This document shows, in pieces, positions 7,562 through 15,092 of a DNA stretch of 18,157 nucleotides (positions within the stretch are counted from its first letter, which is position 1; every line of letters begins with the position of its first letter). The notes under the pieces were generated by a model, which saw nothing but the letters and a program-made list of their open reading frames with translations, was not told the origin of the DNA and made no database searches. The position numbers were made by a program, and so were the translations under genes. The DNA comes from an uncultured Clostridia bacterium (lineage in GTDB: Bacteria; Bacillota; Clostridia; Lachnospirales; Lachnospiraceae): NCBI GenBank assembly GCA_946614685.1, contig CAMOHF010000002.1, positions 1 to 18,157 on the forward strand, given 5' to 3'.

Positions 7562-8743
7562 TCAGTATCCTTCCACCGTCCCGTCATCCGCGATAGGAAG
7601 CCCCATAGACAGTGTCTCCATATAGTCAAGTATCTCCCGTCTCGCCGACGCGTCCGCCGGTTCCTCCGTATAGATCCCGTACTGGGTACACGGTATGAAA
7701 CGAAGCTTCTCGAGCGTCACTTCCGTCGCGGGATCCTCAGGGATCCGAAGCGTCAACTCTGCGATACCGCTCATCAGATCCTCTTTGTTGAACCAGAAAT
7801 TGCCGAGGCTGTACACCACAGGCTTGCCGTCGATATACTCGATCCCCTGAAGGACATGCGGATGGGTTCCGATCACGGCATCCGCTCCCGCAGCGATCAT
7901 CTGCTCGGCTAAGGTTCTTTGTTCAGGGGAAAAGTACTCCAGATACTCATACCCCCAGTGCACGCTCGCCACAACATAGTCCGAATGCTCGGCCGCCTCG
8001 CGGATCACATCCAGGTACACCTTCGGATCATATACGCCGAGGATGCCGGGCGTTGCATCCGATGCCGTGGAGGTCCAGATGGTCTCCTCGTGCTCCTCCG
8101 CACAGGAGGCAGCGACATAGGCGATGGTTCTTCCGTTTACATCGAAATAGCGGATCCGCTTGGCCTCTTCCAGGTTCCGACCGGCGCCCACATAGGGAAG
8201 CCCGGCCTGATCCAGCGTATCAAGCGTATCCGTAAGTGCATCGTAACCGTAGTCGTTGATGTGGTTGTTCGCCGTAAGGACGATGTCCACACCCATCTGT
8301 TTCATAATATCAACACGTGAGGGGTCCGCGCGAAACGTGTATGTCTTTTCACTCGGTTCGCCCCGTGTGCTGTAGGTGAATTCATTGTTCACCATAAAGA
8401 TATCAAAGCCACGCATCTGCTCCAGCAGTTCCGGAGAGATGCAATCCGAGATTCCGTTCGGTGAAGCATCCAGCTTCTCCGTTGTCTCCCAACCTTCGGA
8501 GAGATTGACATCACCGGCGAATCCGAGTGTCACAAGCCCGTTCTCCACAGTGATATCCGCAGCGCCTGTCGCCTCCGAAGCAGCCGTCGTTGTCTCACCG
8601 CCCGGCGCGGCATTCGTGTACGCACCCACAAGGTCGGTGTTGCCGTATGTCGAAGGCTTCTCGCCGCTCTTCTTGCCGCAGGCAGTAAGCGTAAGCAGCA
8701 GAAGGGTACATGCAAGCTTTAATTGTAATCTCCCGTATCTCAT
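7562..8743 (-). CDS. CapA/PgsA-type metallophosphatase-fold lipoprotein
   Basis: This 393-residue protein begins with a lipoprotein signal: a basic start, a hydrophobic run and the lipobox LTAC with C22 as the lipidated cysteine. It should be anchored outside the membrane after a Thr/Ala/Ser-rich spacer (about 23-64). The PGA_cap fold follows with GFAGDVN (74-80), NNEF (119-122), ANNHINDYG (158-166), VHWGYEY (261-267), GTHPHVLQG (292-300) and YSLGNFWF (311-318), all expected around a two-metal site. Members take part in poly-gamma-glutamate capsule synthesis, but many free-standing copies in Clostridia have no such operon. No pgsB or pgsC is seen here, so a role as a surface phosphoesterase-like enzyme is as likely. 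It starts 6 bp after the CheX-domain gene. Confidence 0.9.
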   Translation of the reverse strand: MRYGRLQLKLACTLLLLTLTACGKKSGEKPSTYGNTDLVGAYTNAAPGGETTTAASEATGAADITVENGLVTLGFAGDVNLSEGWETTEKLDASPNGISDCISPELLEQMRGFDIFMVNNEFTYSTRGEPSEKTYTFRADPSRVDIMKQMGVDIVLTANNHINDYGYDALTDTLDTLDQAGLPYVGAGRNLEEAKRIRYFDVNGRTIAYVAASCAEEHEETIWTSTASDATPGILGVYDPKVYLDVIREAAEHSDYVVASVHWGYEYLEYFSPEQRTLAEQMIAAGADAVIGTHPHVLQGIEYIDGKPVVYSLGNFWFNKEDLMSGIAELTLRIPEDPATEVTLEKLRFIPCTQYGIYTEEPADASARREILDYMETLSMGLPIADDGTVEGY

Positions 8744-8749
8744 CGAATC

Positions 8750-9655
8750 CTACGCAACATGCCAGTCGTCACCGAGGCAGATGATCAGGTCGATCTCAGA
8801 GTCCTCGATAAAGAAGGGCACCTTCAGTATCGTGTCAGCAGAGGTAACTTTGGACTTATCATAGTGCTTTTCCGGTGACTCGAGTACGATGTTCGCTCCC
8901 GTAGCACCGAATCCCGTGGAAAACAGTCCGTTATTGCAGTTTAAGAATTCATTTGCCGCATCGAGTGCATCGATTCCGTCCGCTTCGGTCACGGCAAATG
9001 TGGTCTTGGCGAAATTCTTCGCAAGGATCGTCACGCTCGATACGTCTCCGCAGAGCGCGGCATAGAATACATGCTGTCCAGAAAGTCTCTGGGAAGCAAG
9101 GTGCTCCGCTTCGACCTCCGTGACGGTTTCGATACGACCCATCCTGAAGAAACGATCCACAAAGCGAACCACATTTCTTGCGGTCAGCGCTATGTACTCC
9201 TTGATAAACGGAGGGATGGAATCATCCTTCAAAAAGATCGGTATGATCCTGTCCACATCTCCGGTTTTGATGGCAGCAAGATCAAGAGAAGAAAGATGGC
9301 GCTCCTTCCTGTAGGATACAAGCTCCTTCTGGATCTCATCCAGGGTGAGGAACCCGCCCTCGGAAAGCGCCTGCACATAGAGGAGATATGGATCGCCCTG
9401 TCTGTCTAACAGATCAGACACATCCTCCTCCGTCAGGTAGTCCTTCTCCACGGCGATATCACCGAAACGCTTATCCTCTCTCTGCTGGATCTGGTTGATC
9501 TCATCCGCCTGCTCAGCGGTAAGAAGTCCGGTCTCAACAGCCAAAAGGCCCAGCTTGACCTTGCTGTTCTTGCTCTTCTCGAACAACTGCCTGTAGTCAT
9601 CACTTGAAATAATACCCTTCTCCATCAGGTATTTGCCGAAATATACTCCGAACAT
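8750..9655 (-). CDS. Protein with N-terminal helical repeats and a C-terminal CheC/CheX-like domain
   Basis: The 301-residue product has two parts. The first 118 residues hold about four degenerate repeats of 26-29 residues, each with a pattern like FGKYLMEKGIISSDD or LGLLAVETGLLTAEQ (near 6, 35, 64 and 90). They recall the MshEN/GspE N-terminal units, some of which bind c-di-GMP. The C-terminal part (about 150-301) has D232, E236, N239 and G243 in the spacing DxxxExxNxxxG, the signature of CheC/CheX/FliY phosphatases that dephosphorylate CheY-P. So it may act on receiver domains, perhaps including those encoded on the right of this window; that link is inference. The ATG at 9655 has AAGGGAGG at 9663-9670 seven bases upstream. 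It is first in the seven-gene operon. The combination is not one I can name. Confidence 0.7.
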   Translation of the reverse strand: MFGVYFGKYLMEKGIISSDDYRQLFEKSKNSKVKLGLLAVETGLLTAEQADEINQIQQREDKRFGDIAVEKDYLTEEDVSDLLDRQGDPYLLYVQALSEGGFLTLDEIQKELVSYRKERHLSSLDLAAIKTGDVDRIIPIFLKDDSIPPFIKEYIALTARNVVRFVDRFFRMGRIETVTEVEAEHLASQRLSGQHVFYAALCGDVSSVTILAKNFAKTTFAVTEADGIDALDAANEFLNCNNGLFSTGFGATGANIVLESPEKHYDKSKVTSADTILKVPFFIEDSEIDLIICLGDDWHVA

Positions 9656-9699
9656 GGCATAACCTCCCTTAGCCGTATTTTGTCAAACCCTTACGCATT

Positions 9700-9728
9700 A
9701 TTATAGCACAGCAAGCGCTTATTGAACA
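9700..9728 (-). promoter_or_regulatory. Extended -10 promoter for the seven-gene operon
   Basis: On the minus strand TATAAT (9700-9705) is preceded by TGC, an extended -10. The -35 at 17-bp spacing is only TGTTCA (9723-9728), three of six matches. It lies about 45 bp upstream of the CheX-domain gene and is followed by a strong ribosome binding site. The 100-bp gap (9656-9755) holds nothing else clear, and no good terminator for licD was found in it. Confidence 0.6.
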
Positions 9729-9755
9729 CAAAAACCGATGGCGAAAACCGCTGTT

Positions 9756-10622
9756 TTACATGGATTTGTACGGTCCGAAATCGAGTTCGACCGGACAGTG
9801 GTTCGTCCGCTTTTCCTCGGGCGGAAGCGTCATGTAATCCCGCCCCATATGTCTTGCGAGCTGAGCGCGGTAATTCTTCACGGCGCGCACCGTGGTATCC
9901 TCAAAGGGAAGCGTCGTGGTGGGGAAGGACTTGCTCCCCTTGATTCCCATGATATGAGGACCCGTATCGTAAAGGCAGGTATAGGTGTCGGATCTGCCTC
10001 TTGCCGTCCCTGCCGCCTTCATAAATGCGCGGTAAAGCAGCTCGTCGCTCTTCGGTATCAAGCGGAGCAGATGGTAGATAACCGCAAGGATTCGATCCTT
10101 CACTCCCGTGAATCCTCCATCCTTAGCGGCAAATTTGCCGTAATTGATATTGCGTGCCAGGTAAAGTGTCTTGAAGAATCTGCATCTGTCGATCACCTTC
10201 TTCGCTTCCCTCGGATCGTCGGGAATGTGATCGTAGATAAACAGATCGATCATGATTCCGGGGCGATAACCGCCTGCCTCGGCGATCTCATTGACGCAAA
10301 CCGTATCGCGAAGCATCAGCTCCGGGATCAGATTGTAGTATCGATGCTTTCTCTCATGTCCCCAAAGCTCGTATTTGGCGCCATACACGGGATCCGTATC
10401 GAGCACGGATACAAAGCGCTCATAGTCGTCTCTTGTCATGGCGATATCGATATCATCGTCCCAGGGAATAAAACCCTGATGGCGAACCGCGCCGATGGCG
10501 GTTCCGGAGATCACAAAGTAATCGATCCCATGCGTGTCGCAGATCTCATTAAAGTCCTTGAGCATCATCAGCTCAACGCGGTGCAGTCTGTCAAGCACCT
10601 CCGGGTCATAGATTCCGTACAT
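9756..10622 (-). CDS. LicD family phosphotransferase
   Basis: Members of the LicD family transfer phosphocholine or similar phospho-groups onto teichoic acid, lipopolysaccharide or capsule sugars, working at the inner face of the membrane. The 288-residue protein shows the family core ISGTAIGAVRHQGFIPWDDD (38-57), with D55, D56, D57 and D59 as probable metal ligands, then MIDLFIYD (124-131). No signal peptide or clear membrane segment is present. It starts 15 bp after the feoAB stop with an AAAGGA site, so it is likely the last gene of the iron operon. No choline uptake or activation genes (licA-C) are nearby, so the donor group is unknown. It could equally serve capsule or cell-wall polymer decoration together with the CapA-like protein, but they are in different operons. 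Confidence 0.87.
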   Translation of the reverse strand: MYGIYDPEVLDRLHRVELMMLKDFNEICDTHGIDYFVISGTAIGAVRHQGFIPWDDDIDIAMTRDDYERFVSVLDTDPVYGAKYELWGHERKHRYYNLIPELMLRDTVCVNEIAEAGGYRPGIMIDLFIYDHIPDDPREAKKVIDRCRFFKTLYLARNINYGKFAAKDGGFTGVKDRILAVIYHLLRLIPKSDELLYRAFMKAAGTARGRSDTYTCLYDTGPHIMGIKGSKSFPTTTLPFEDTTVRAVKNYRAQLARHMGRDYMTLPPEEKRTNHCPVELDFGPYKSM

Positions 10623-10637
10623 AGTTTTTTCCTTTCA

Positions 10638-12986
10638 TCATGCAATCACATAAACTGCAGCTGCTACCAGCCAGGCCACGGCACACTGCAGTCCCACCAT
10701 ACCAAGCGCCCACTTGCGTCCGAGTTCCCGACGCACGGATGCGATGGCTGCAACGCAGGGTGTATATAAGAGTGAAAATGCCAGAAGCGACAGTCCCGCT
10801 GCCGGTGATAGGATTGTCGCAAGCGACGCCCCCGCAAGAAGCACCTGCAAGGTGGAGACCACGCTTTCCTTTGCGATAAATCCCGAAATCAATGCGGTTG
10901 CAATCCGCCAGTCTCCGAAGCCGAGTGGAGCAAATACCGGTGCGATCCATCCCGCAAACACCGTCAGGATGCTGTCCTGGTTCTCGACCATATTGAACTG
11001 AAGGTCGAAGTTGCCGAGGAACCAGATCACGATGGTTGCCACAAAGATCACGGTGAAGGCTCTCACCAGGAAGTCCTTTGCCTTCTCCCAGATCAGCTGC
11101 AGCACATTTTTCATGCCGGGCATTCTGTAGTTGGGAAGCTCCATAACGAAGGGCACAGCCTCGCCGCGGAAGAAGGTCTTTTTAAATATGGCTGCCATCA
11201 GGATTCCCATCAGAATACCGAAGCAGTATATGCCGGTGATCAAAAGCGCTCCGTGTCCCGGGAAAAGCGCGGATATGATAAATCCGTAGATCGGCAGTTT
11301 CGCCGTACAACTCATAAAAGGTACCAGCAGGATCGTCATCTTTCGATCCCGCTCCGAGGGAAGCGTCCTTCCGGACATGATCCCCGGTACGGAACATCCG
11401 AATCCGATCAGCAGTGGCACGATGCTTCGTCCGGACAGACCGATCTTTCGAAGGGGGCGGTCCATCACAAAGGCCACGCGCGCCATATATCCCGTATCTT
11501 CAAGCAACGACAGGAAGAAGAACAAAATCAGGATGATGGGCATGAAGGAAAGCACCGTGCCGACGCCCGGCAGGATGCCTCCGATCACCAGCGAATGCAC
11601 CACCGGATTGACTCCGACGGATGCAAAGAGCGAATCCAGATTCGCCGTGATCCTGTCGATCCCCTGTTCCAAAAGGCCCTGGAAATATGCCCCGATCAGA
11701 TTAAAGGTCAGGAAGAAGATCAGCGCCATGATGCCGATGAATACGGGGATAGCCGTAAAGCGTCCCGTCAGGACCCGGTCGATCGCCTCGCTTCGCTCCC
11801 GCTCCTTACTCTGCACCGGCTTTACAACGGAAGCCTTCACAACCTGCTCGATAAACGCATAGCGCATATCCGCGATCGCGGCAGCGCGGTCCAACCCACG
11901 CTCTTCCTCCATCTGGAGGATGATATGCTCCACCATCTCTTCCTCGTTCTTCGAAAGGTGCAGCGCCGAGATCACACGCTCATCTCCCTCGATGACTTTA
12001 TTGGCAGCAAAACGAAGCGGCAGGTCCGCACGTTTTGCATGATCCTCGATCAAATGCATGATGGCGTGCAGACATCTGTGCACCGCACCTCCGTGATCCG
12101 ACTCATCGCAGAAATCCTTTCGCACGGGTTTCTCGCGGTACTTTGCCACATGGATGGCGTGCTCCACAAGTTCATCGACGCCTTCATTCTTCGACGCCGT
12201 GATGGGCACGACGGGGATCCCCAGCATCTCCTCCATCGCATTGATCCGGATGGAACCTCCGTTCCCGAGCATCTCATCCATCATATTGACAGCCAGGACC
12301 ATGGGGACATTGAGTTCGATCAGCTGCATGGTCAGGTACAGATTGCGCTCGATATTCGTCGCATCGACAATGTTGATGATACCCCGGGGCTTTTCCTCGA
12401 GCATATACTGCCTGGAGATGATCTCCTCACTGGTATAAGGGGACAGCGAATAGATGCCGGGCAGGTCCACCACCTCGGTGTCCGGGTGCTTGCGGATCGC
12501 ACCGCTTTTCCTGCTCACCGTCACGCCCGGGAAGTTGCCCACATGCTGATTCGATCCCGTCAGCTGGTTGAAGAGTGTCGTCTTGCCGCAGTTTTGATTT
12601 CCGGCCAGCGCAAAATTAAGAAGCGTTCCCTCCGGAAGCGGCTTCTTTGACGCATCGTGCTGATGCGCACTTTTTTCTCCGTAACCCGGATGCCTGGTGC
12701 CGATCTTCTTATCGCGGTCTTCGCCCACCAGGATACCCGTCGTACCGGACGCCTCGTGCACGGTCTCTTCAAGGATCTCAATCTTCTCCGCGTCCGCAAG
12801 ACGAAGCGTCAGCTCATATCCATGGATCTTAAGCTCCATCGGATCGCCCATAGGCGCGTACTTCACCAGGGTAATCTCCGCTCCGGGTATGATGCCCATA
12901 TCCAGAAAATGCTGACGCAGATTCCCCTCTCCGCCTACCGATGTCACTCTTGCCGTATGCTGAATTTTCAGATCTCTTAATGTCAT
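10638..12986 (-). CDS. feoB: FeoA-FeoB fusion ferrous iron transporter
   Basis: This 782-residue membrane protein imports Fe(II). Residues 1-72 form a FeoA SH3-like domain (LRQHFLDMGIIPGAEITL). A charged, His-containing linker (about 75-118) leads to the FeoB G domain: G1 GNQNCGKTT (129-137), G2 T156 in NFPGVTV, G3 DLPG (174-177), G4 NMMD (234-237) and G5 around TASK (263-266). A helical spacer follows, then the membrane part from about 409, with the gate-like signature GCSVPGIMSGR (531-541). The G-rich and Cys-containing segments near 531 and 744 match known FeoB. FeoA is a separate gene in most bacteria; the fusion occurs in some anaerobes. It starts 12 bp after the thiamine-binding-type gene. 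No Fur box could be named with confidence in the upstream region. Confidence 0.95.
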   Translation of the reverse strand: MTLRDLKIQHTARVTSVGGEGNLRQHFLDMGIIPGAEITLVKYAPMGDPMELKIHGYELTLRLADAEKIEILEETVHEASGTTGILVGEDRDKKIGTRHPGYGEKSAHQHDASKKPLPEGTLLNFALAGNQNCGKTTLFNQLTGSNQHVGNFPGVTVSRKSGAIRKHPDTEVVDLPGIYSLSPYTSEEIISRQYMLEEKPRGIINIVDATNIERNLYLTMQLIELNVPMVLAVNMMDEMLGNGGSIRINAMEEMLGIPVVPITASKNEGVDELVEHAIHVAKYREKPVRKDFCDESDHGGAVHRCLHAIMHLIEDHAKRADLPLRFAANKVIEGDERVISALHLSKNEEEMVEHIILQMEEERGLDRAAAIADMRYAFIEQVVKASVVKPVQSKERERSEAIDRVLTGRFTAIPVFIGIMALIFFLTFNLIGAYFQGLLEQGIDRITANLDSLFASVGVNPVVHSLVIGGILPGVGTVLSFMPIILILFFFLSLLEDTGYMARVAFVMDRPLRKIGLSGRSIVPLLIGFGCSVPGIMSGRTLPSERDRKMTILLVPFMSCTAKLPIYGFIISALFPGHGALLITGIYCFGILMGILMAAIFKKTFFRGEAVPFVMELPNYRMPGMKNVLQLIWEKAKDFLVRAFTVIFVATIVIWFLGNFDLQFNMVENQDSILTVFAGWIAPVFAPLGFGDWRIATALISGFIAKESVVSTLQVLLAGASLATILSPAAGLSLLAFSLLYTPCVAAIASVRRELGRKWALGMVGLQCAVAWLVAAAVYVIA

Positions 12987-12998
12987 CCTTTTTCTTTC

Positions 12999-13298
12999 CT
13001 ATGCCATGTGATGCTTCGTCGTCTTCTCGTCAATTGTCAGGACTTCTCCCTCCGGTTTGTATGTGATCTTCACATAGCTCATCACGCTGGGGCATCCTGC
13101 CTTGATCGCAATATACTGGCACTGCTTTACGATCTCCATCAGTTCCTCGTAATCACCTTCCATGGCAGTCTCACAGGGTCCGACGTAGTAAGTCACGCCC
13201 GTGCTCTTGATATAATCGATCACTTCGTCTACGATTCGCACCACCTCGGCATCCTCAAGAACCCCGGGTAATACCTGTATTGCTACATTTGCATTCAT
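12999..13298 (-). CDS. Thiamine-binding family small protein (MTH1187/YqgV/DUF77 type)
   Basis: The 99-residue product matches the small ferredoxin-like fold family PF01910, seen from NVAIQVLPG near the start, TYYVGPCETAMEGDY (36-50) and VMSYVKITYKP. Members form dimers or tetramers, and some bind thiamine or its pyrimidine part; the physiological role is poorly settled. I start at ATG 13298 because GGGAGG lies at 13309-13314, ten bases upstream, and the conserved family start follows. An in-frame start 18 codons upstream would fall over the -10 promoter and is rejected. It is the first gene of the operon with feoAB and licD. Placement next to iron import is unusual and may mean a role in iron or Fe-S related thiamine metabolism, which is inference. 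Confidence 0.85.
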   Translation of the reverse strand: MNANVAIQVLPGVLEDAEVVRIVDEVIDYIKSTGVTYYVGPCETAMEGDYEELMEIVKQCQYIAIKAGCPSVMSYVKITYKPEGEVLTIDEKTTKHHMA

Positions 13299-13334
13299 AC
13301 GTATATATCCTCCCATTAAAAAACAATCGATACG

Positions 13335-13340
13335 ATTATA
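13335..13340 (-). promoter_or_regulatory. Extended -10 promoter for the thiamine-binding/feoAB/licD operon
   Basis: TATAAT on the minus strand (13335-13340) is preceded by TGT, giving an extended -10, about 37 bp upstream of the first ATG. No good -35 is present at 16-18 bp spacing. No TPP riboswitch core (CTGAGA with ACCTGA) is visible in the leader, which is too short for one. Confidence 0.6.
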
Positions 13341-13390
13341 ACACAGCCGCACCGAATCGACTATTTTTATTTGCTGTTTTACACGGATTT

Positions 13391-13436
13391 CCGCGGGCGA
13401 TCGCCGCTATACTTTCCCGCGGGTTTGTGATATCAT
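13391..13436. promoter_or_regulatory. Palindromic control region and likely promoter of the plus-strand regulator gene
   Basis: CCGCGGG (13391-13397) and CCCGCGG (13416-13422) are inverted repeats. Between them lie the 10-bp palindrome GGCGATCGCC (13396-13405) and a TATACT (13408-13413). Just beyond is TGA-TATCAT (13428-13436), a possible extended -10 for the plus-strand gene. Neither -10 has a good -35. The inverted repeats may be an operator in the divergent region; this is inference from symmetry only. Confidence 0.35.
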
Positions 13437-13475
13437 GAATGCAGTTTGAAAACGAAGACTATCGGGGGGGAACAT

Positions 13476-15092
13476 ATGAGTACACAGCGAAAGAATTCCG
13501 ACCGTGCGCGCGTCCTGATCGTGGACGATATGCCGGTCAACAACGCCATATTATCATCCATCCTTTCAAACATGGGTGTATCCTGCGACCTGGCGCAAAG
13601 CGGGCCGGAGTGTCTGGAACTGTGTCGAAAGACGGTGTATGATCTGATCCTTCTTGATCACCGCATGCCCGGTATGGACGGCGTAGAGACACTTTCACGC
13701 CTCAAAGACATCTTCCTCCGGACCGGAGCGGAGACGCCCGTCATCTGCCATACCGCCGATGAGGGAAAGAATTACATCAGCCTCTACAAGGCCGCCGGTT
13801 TCGCGGATGTTTTGATCAAGCCCGTGGATCCCGGTAAATTGATGGTTCTGCTTATGAATTACCTTCCCGGCAGAGAATTTGTTCTGCCCTCGGATGTCGA
13901 AAAAAAGAAACAGGCGGAGGAGGAACTGTCATCCCTTCCCGCATGGCTGAAAAGCATACCGCAGCTGGATTTAAAAAGCGGCATCGAACACTGCGATACC
14001 GCCAAAGCGTTCTCAGATACACTTTTGGTCTTCACCCGCTCCATCAGGCAGAAGGCCTCCGACATAGAGCAGTTTGAGCGAAACGAGAACTGGCCCATGT
14101 ACCTTCTCCGGATCCACTCCCTAAAGAGTGTCGCCCGGATGATCGGTGCCAATTCCATCGCTGACAAGGCTGCCGACCTCGAGTACGCCTGCTCCCACCA
14201 GGAGTATGCGCTCGTGCACACGCTGACGCCGGCTCTGCTTGATGAATACCGCAGCATGATCCCCTGCTACGAGAAACTCTCTCAGAGTGCGGATACAACC
14301 AAACGGCGAAAGGATCACACCGTCCTCCTTGTAGGAAACGAGGTCGGTATCGTCGGAAGAGGCATCGCAAGAGCACTCGAAGATGAGGGATTTGACGTAC
14401 TGACGATCCCTGCCATCCCGGAAGTCATCCTGAATCATCGCGCAGACGCCAATATCCTGATCTTCTATCCCACCGGAACCAACGATCAGATCAAGGTCAT
14501 CAGCACAATGCTTGCGGAGATGTGCCGTGACGACGACAAGATCCTCTGTCTTGCCGGAGAACCTTTGGATATAGCTACCGCGCGGGATATACACGACAGC
14601 GAGCGTATCACATCCGTATACCCTCGACCGATCGACCTGTATAAGATGGCATCCGAGATCTCGGAATACCGCTATATGTATCTGGACGATGACAGAATCC
14701 GCACCGTCCTTGTGATCGATGACGACCCCGATTTCCTTCATATCATGGAAAACTGGCTGGCATCTTCCTACAATGTGGATTGCTCCCACTCCGGCATAAA
14801 CGCCCTGGCCTATCTCGACAAAAAGCGCCCGGATCTGATCCTGCTTGACTATGAGATGCCCGGTATGGACGGAGAAAAAGTGCTACAAAAGATCCGGTCC
14901 AATCCGTCCAACGAGCGAATTCCCATCATCTTCCTGACGGGTATGAACAGCAAAGAAGGCGTACTGAAGATCCTAAAACACCGTCCCGACGGCTATCTGT
15001 TAAAATCCATGCCGCGCGAGGAGCTTCTTTCTTCTCTTCAGAAGTTTTTCGCCGACAAATCCGCGCTTCTTTCGAGCAGTTCCTCAAACTGA
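13476..15092 (+). CDS. Multi-domain response regulator: REC - HPt - degenerate REC - REC
   Basis: The 538-residue cytoplasmic protein has no DNA-binding or enzyme output domain. REC1 (about 11-130) has acidic pair D17/D18, phospho-acceptor D61 in LILLDHRMPGMDG, T93 and K115. An HPt-like helical part (about 165-270) carries H214 in RIHSLKSVARMIGA. The third part (about 281-395) keeps a receiver-like pattern (VLLVGNEVGIVGRGIARAL) but lacks the acidic pair and the acceptor Asp (ILIFYPTG), so it should not be phosphorylated. REC3 (about 409-525) is intact with D415-D417, D458, T488 and K510. It looks like a phosphorelay hub. I start at ATG 13476, with a G-rich site (13464-13470) five bases upstream; a TTG ten codons up is less likely. 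The 3' end overlaps the facing EAL gene by 55 bp. Confidence 0.85.
   Translation: MSTQRKNSDRARVLIVDDMPVNNAILSSILSNMGVSCDLAQSGPECLELCRKTVYDLILLDHRMPGMDGVETLSRLKDIFLRTGAETPVICHTADEGKNYISLYKAAGFADVLIKPVDPGKLMVLLMNYLPGREFVLPSDVEKKKQAEEELSSLPAWLKSIPQLDLKSGIEHCDTAKAFSDTLLVFTRSIRQKASDIEQFERNENWPMYLLRIHSLKSVARMIGANSIADKAADLEYACSHQEYALVHTLTPALLDEYRSMIPCYEKLSQSADTTKRRKDHTVLLVGNEVGIVGRGIARALEDEGFDVLTIPAIPEVILNHRADANILIFYPTGTNDQIKVISTMLAEMCRDDDKILCLAGEPLDIATARDIHDSERITSVYPRPIDLYKMASEISEYRYMYLDDDRIRTVLVIDDDPDFLHIMENWLASSYNVDCSHSGINALAYLDKKRPDLILLDYEMPGMDGEKVLQKIRSNPSNERIPIIFLTGMNSKEGVLKILKHRPDGYLLKSMPREELLSSLQKFFADKSALLSSSSSN

Noticed and set aside
9730..9757. Possible terminator after licD
   Set aside because: On the minus strand only a 3-bp GCG/CGC stem can form; the T-run near it is not preceded by a stable hairpin.
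9738..10769. Plus-strand open frame of 343 codons opposite licD
   Set aside because: Antisense shadow of the LicD gene, crossing into the feoAB end, with no domain signature.
11253..12650. Long plus-strand open frame of 465 codons opposite feoAB
   Set aside because: It lies wholly antisense to a gene with clear FeoA and FeoB motifs, its protein is rich in His, Arg, Asp and Gln with no recognisable domain, and no ribosome binding site supports it.
13299..13475. TPP riboswitch before the thiamine-binding gene
   Set aside because: The leader is under 40 bp and the conserved TPP core strings are not found.
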